NCBI GenBank assembly: GCA_903929895.1
Contig: CAIYWM010000485.1
Span: forward strand, 1 to 9,016
Direction: 5' to 3'
DNA: 9,016 nt
Origin: an uncultured Alphaproteobacteria bacterium
GTDB taxonomy: Bacteria > Pseudomonadota > Alphaproteobacteria > Reyranellales > Reyranellaceae
The translations under genes were made by a program, and so were the position numbers. Each line of letters starts with the position of its first letter. Position 1 is the stretch's first letter. Below, in pieces: positions 6,816 through 9,016 of this stretch. The notes beneath the pieces were generated by a model, which had not been told where the DNA came from, made no database searches, and was given only the letters and a program-made list of their open reading frames with translations.

Positions 6816-9016
6816 TTAGGCTTTGATGCGCGTTCCCGCCGGATCGAACGGGCTCCGCAAGGTCACCTTCGCGGCCAGACGCGTGCCGGCGAGATCCACC
6901 TCGAAGCGACCGCCTTCCAGCCAAGCGGCATCGATTGCCTGGCCGTCGGCGCGCTTCACGTAGCCGAGGCCGACCGAGGCGCCGAGCGTGTGGCCGTAGC
7001 CTGCCGAGGTGAGATCGCCGACCGGCCGGCCGTCGCGCAGCAGCGCCTCGCCACCCCACAGGAGCGGCTCGGCATCCTCCAGCACGACCGACACCAAGCG
7101 CCGCGCCAGCGGCTTGGCCTTGGCCTCGATCAGCGCCTTCTGGCCGATGAAACCGCCCGGCTTGTCGAGCTTCACCGCCCAGGCGAGCCCCGCCTGGAAC
7201 GGCGTGTCGTCCGGCGTCAGCTCGCGGCCCCAGGCCCGGTAGCCCTTCTCCAGCCGCAGCGTCTCGATGGCATAGTAGCCGGCATCGCGCAGGCCGAATT
7301 CGGCGCCCGCCTCGTGCAGCGTCTCGAACACGGTGACGGCGAACTCGACCGGCACGTAGAGCTCCCAGCCCAGCTCGCCCATGTAGGTACGGCGCGAGGC
7401 CAGCACCGTGGCGTAGCCGACGCCGATCTCGCGGATCGTGGCAAACGGGAAGCCCTCGTTCGAGAGATCGGCCTTGCTCACCTTCTGGAGCAGCTCGCGG
7501 CTCTTCGGTCCCATGACCGACAGCGCCGTCCAGCCCGACGTCACGTCGGTCAGCACGGCGTGCGCGTCGGCCGGCATGTGCCGGCCCAGCCAATCCATGT
7601 CGCGGATGGGTTGGGCTGAACCGGTGATGACCAGGAACCTGTCGCGCGCCAGCCGCGCGATGGTGAGGTCGCTCTCGAACGTCCCGCGCTCGTTCAGCAC
7701 GCCGGTATAGACGGTGCGTCCGACCGGCACGGCGACGTCGTTGGCGCAAAGACGCTGCAGCACCGCCTCGGCATCGCGGCCCTGCACCAGCAGCTTGCCG
7801 AACGAGGTCTCGTCGGCGATCGTCACGCCTTCGCGGGTCGCACGATGCTCGGAGGCGACGGCGTCGAACCAGCCGCCGGGGGCACCGCGGCCCCAGCCAT
7901 AGTGCATCTCGGGCACCTTGCCGGCGCCGGCAAACCAGTTGGGGCGTTCCCAGCCCATCTTGTTGCCGAACAAGGCACCGCGCGCCTTGAGGCGATCGTA
8001 GAGCGGCGAGCGGCGGAACGGCCGGCCGCTCTCCTGCTCGCGCTGCGGCCACGGCATCTTGTAGTGCAGGCCCAGAGTCTCGGCGACGCGACTGCGTAGC
8101 CAGGCATCGTTGCCGTGGAAGCCGGCGAAGCGCCTGATGTCGACCGGCCAGAGATCCATCGTCGGCTCGCCCGCGACGATCCATTCGGCCAGCGCCATGC
8201 CGGCGCCGCCCGAACTCGCGATGCCCATCGAGTTGAAGCCGGCGCCGACATAGAAGCCCCGGACCTGCGGCGCCTCGCCCAGGATGTAGTTCATGTCCGG
8301 CGTGAAGCTTTCCGGGCCGTTCATGAAGGTCTTGATGCCGGTCTTCTCCAGCGACGGCACGCGGATCAACGCGTTGTCCATCAGGATCTGAAACTGGTCC
8401 CAGTCGTCGGGCAGCATCCCGAACTCGAAATCGTCGGGGATGACGTCCTTGTTCCAGGGCTTGGCCTCGGGCTCGAAGCCACCCATCAGCAGGCCGCCGA
8501 CCTCTTCCTTGAAGTAGATGTAGCCGTCGGGATCGCGCATCACCGGCAGGTCGCGCGGCACGTTCTCCATCTTCTCGGTGACGATGTACATGTGCTCGCA
8601 GGAATAGAGCGGCACCGTGACGCCGACCATGCGGCCGAGCTGGCGGGCCCACTGGCCCGCGCAATTGACGACGATCTCCGCCTTGATCGCCCCTGCGGTC
8701 GTCTGCACCCCGGTGACCCGCGGGCCGCCCGGCCCCTCCTCGGTGTCGACCGCCGTGACCCGGGTCTTCTCGAAGATGCGGACGCCGCCGTTGCGCGCGC
8801 CCTTGGCCAGCGACTGGGTGATGTCGGTCGGATTGGCCTTGCCGTCGCCCGGCAGCCACACGGCGCCCACGAGATCGTCGGTGCGCATGATCGGATACTT
8901 GTCGCCGGCCTGTTGCGGCGTCAGCGGCTCGCAGACGACGCCCTGCGCATTGGCCATGGCGGCGGAGCGGCGCAGCAGGGTCATGCGCTCCTCGGTGCGC
9001 GCCACGATGAGTGAGC
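6816..9016 (-). CDS. FAD-dependent oxidoreductase/GcvT fusion, dimethylglycine or sarcosine dehydrogenase family, N-terminus cut by window edge
   Basis: The frame is open to the right edge; counting from the GTG at 9005 there are 729 residues, and the N-terminal GxGxxG FAD-binding segment (about 80-100 residues in the family) lies outside. That GTG is internal, since family members continue in frame upstream. Domains in order are: the rest of the DAO-type FAD domain (GAVWLPGDGKANPTD 47-61, VNCAGQWARQLG 113-124, GFYVGAGFNSMGIASSGGAG 250-269), a central FAD-oxidoreductase segment (to about 375), a GcvT aminomethyl-folate domain (RRTYMGELGWELY 538-550, LRLEKGYRAWGREL 583-596) and a GcvT C-terminal barrel (about 630-725). 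Such enzymes oxidatively demethylate N-methyl amino acids such as dimethylglycine or sarcosine and pass the one-carbon unit to tetrahydrofolate. The exact substrate is not decided by sequence. It reads towards the small secreted protein gene with a 131-bp gap, and no clear terminator was found after its stop. Confidence 0.88.
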   Translation of the reverse strand, partial: SLIVARTEERMTLLRRSAAMANAQGVVCEPLTPQQAGDKYPIMRTDDLVGAVWLPGDGKANPTDITQSLAKGARNGGVRIFEKTRVTAVDTEEGPGGPRVTGVQTTAGAIKAEIVVNCAGQWARQLGRMVGVTVPLYSCEHMYIVTEKMENVPRDLPVMRDPDGYIYFKEEVGGLLMGGFEPEAKPWNKDVIPDDFEFGMLPDDWDQFQILMDNALIRVPSLEKTGIKTFMNGPESFTPDMNYILGEAPQVRGFYVGAGFNSMGIASSGGAGMALAEWIVAGEPTMDLWPVDIRRFAGFHGNDAWLRSRVAETLGLHYKMPWPQREQESGRPFRRSPLYDRLKARGALFGNKMGWERPNWFAGAGKVPEMHYGWGRGAPGGWFDAVASEHRATREGVTIADETSFGKLLVQGRDAEAVLQRLCANDVAVPVGRTVYTGVLNERGTFESDLTIARLARDRFLVITGSAQPIRDMDWLGRHMPADAHAVLTDVTSGWTALSVMGPKSRELLQKVSKADLSNEGFPFATIREIGVGYATVLASRRTYMGELGWELYVPVEFAVTVFETLHEAGAEFGLRDAGYYAIETLRLEKGYRAWGRELTPDDTPFQAGLAWAVKLDKPGGFIGQKALIEAKAKPLARRLVSVVLEDAEPLLWGGEALLRDGRPVGDLTSAGYGHTLGASVGLGYVKRADGQAIDAAWLEGGRFEVDLAGTRLAAKVTLRSPFDPAGTRIKA

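Noticed and set aside
6781..8859. A 692-codon minus-strand frame inside the FAD-GcvT gene
   Set aside because: It is the +1 shadow of the FAD-GcvT frame; composition is Arg/Gly/Ala-heavy, while the other frame carries all expected motifs.

Overview
This is a GC-rich chromosome-like window with densely packed genes. It most resembles an alphaproteobacterium of the rhizobial or Rhodospirillales type. That guess rests on base composition, the W-A-Y phosphonate gene set known from Sinorhizobium meliloti, the sarcosine/dimethylglycine dehydrogenase-like protein and a PhoB-type promoter box; no rRNA or other marker gene is present to fix the taxon. Seven protein genes are supported, and two of them run off the window edges.

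Left half (1-4472): a catabolic cassette for 2-aminoethylphosphonate (AEP), read leftwards in the order phnW, phnA, phnY with only 10 and 12 bp between genes, so almost certainly one transcript. PhnW moves the amino group of AEP to pyruvate. PhnY oxidises the resulting phosphonoacetaldehyde to phosphonoacetate. PhnA cleaves that to acetate and inorganic phosphate. A LysR regulator is transcribed divergently from phnW across a 73-bp AT-rich gap that holds overlapping -10 elements and an interrupted dyad, the classic layout of a LysR-controlled catabolic operon. phnY is cut by the left edge.

Middle (4473-6303): a Na/Pi-cotransporter (NptA/YjbB-like) with a fused PhoU-like cytoplasmic domain. 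A good match to a PHO box (CTGTCAA-AAAA-CTTTCAT) lies 32 bp before its start, and a GC-rich hairpin follows its stop. Phosphate released inside the cell by PhnA and phosphate movement by this carrier are thus encoded side by side, but the two units seem to answer to different signals: substrate via LysR, and phosphate status via PhoB.

Right part (6304-9016): a small, lower-GC gene for a secreted protein with six cysteines and a CxxCCxxC motif, of unknown function. It is followed on the same strand by a large FAD-dependent oxidoreductase fused to a GcvT folate-binding domain (dimethylglycine/sarcosine dehydrogenase family), whose N-terminal FAD-binding segment lies beyond the right edge. No tRNA, rRNA, CRISPR array, insertion sequence or phage gene was seen. 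The core pathway is known; the points that most deserve a check are the PHO box, the shared promoter, the phosphate carrier's role next to a phosphonate hydrolase, and the Cys-rich secreted protein.
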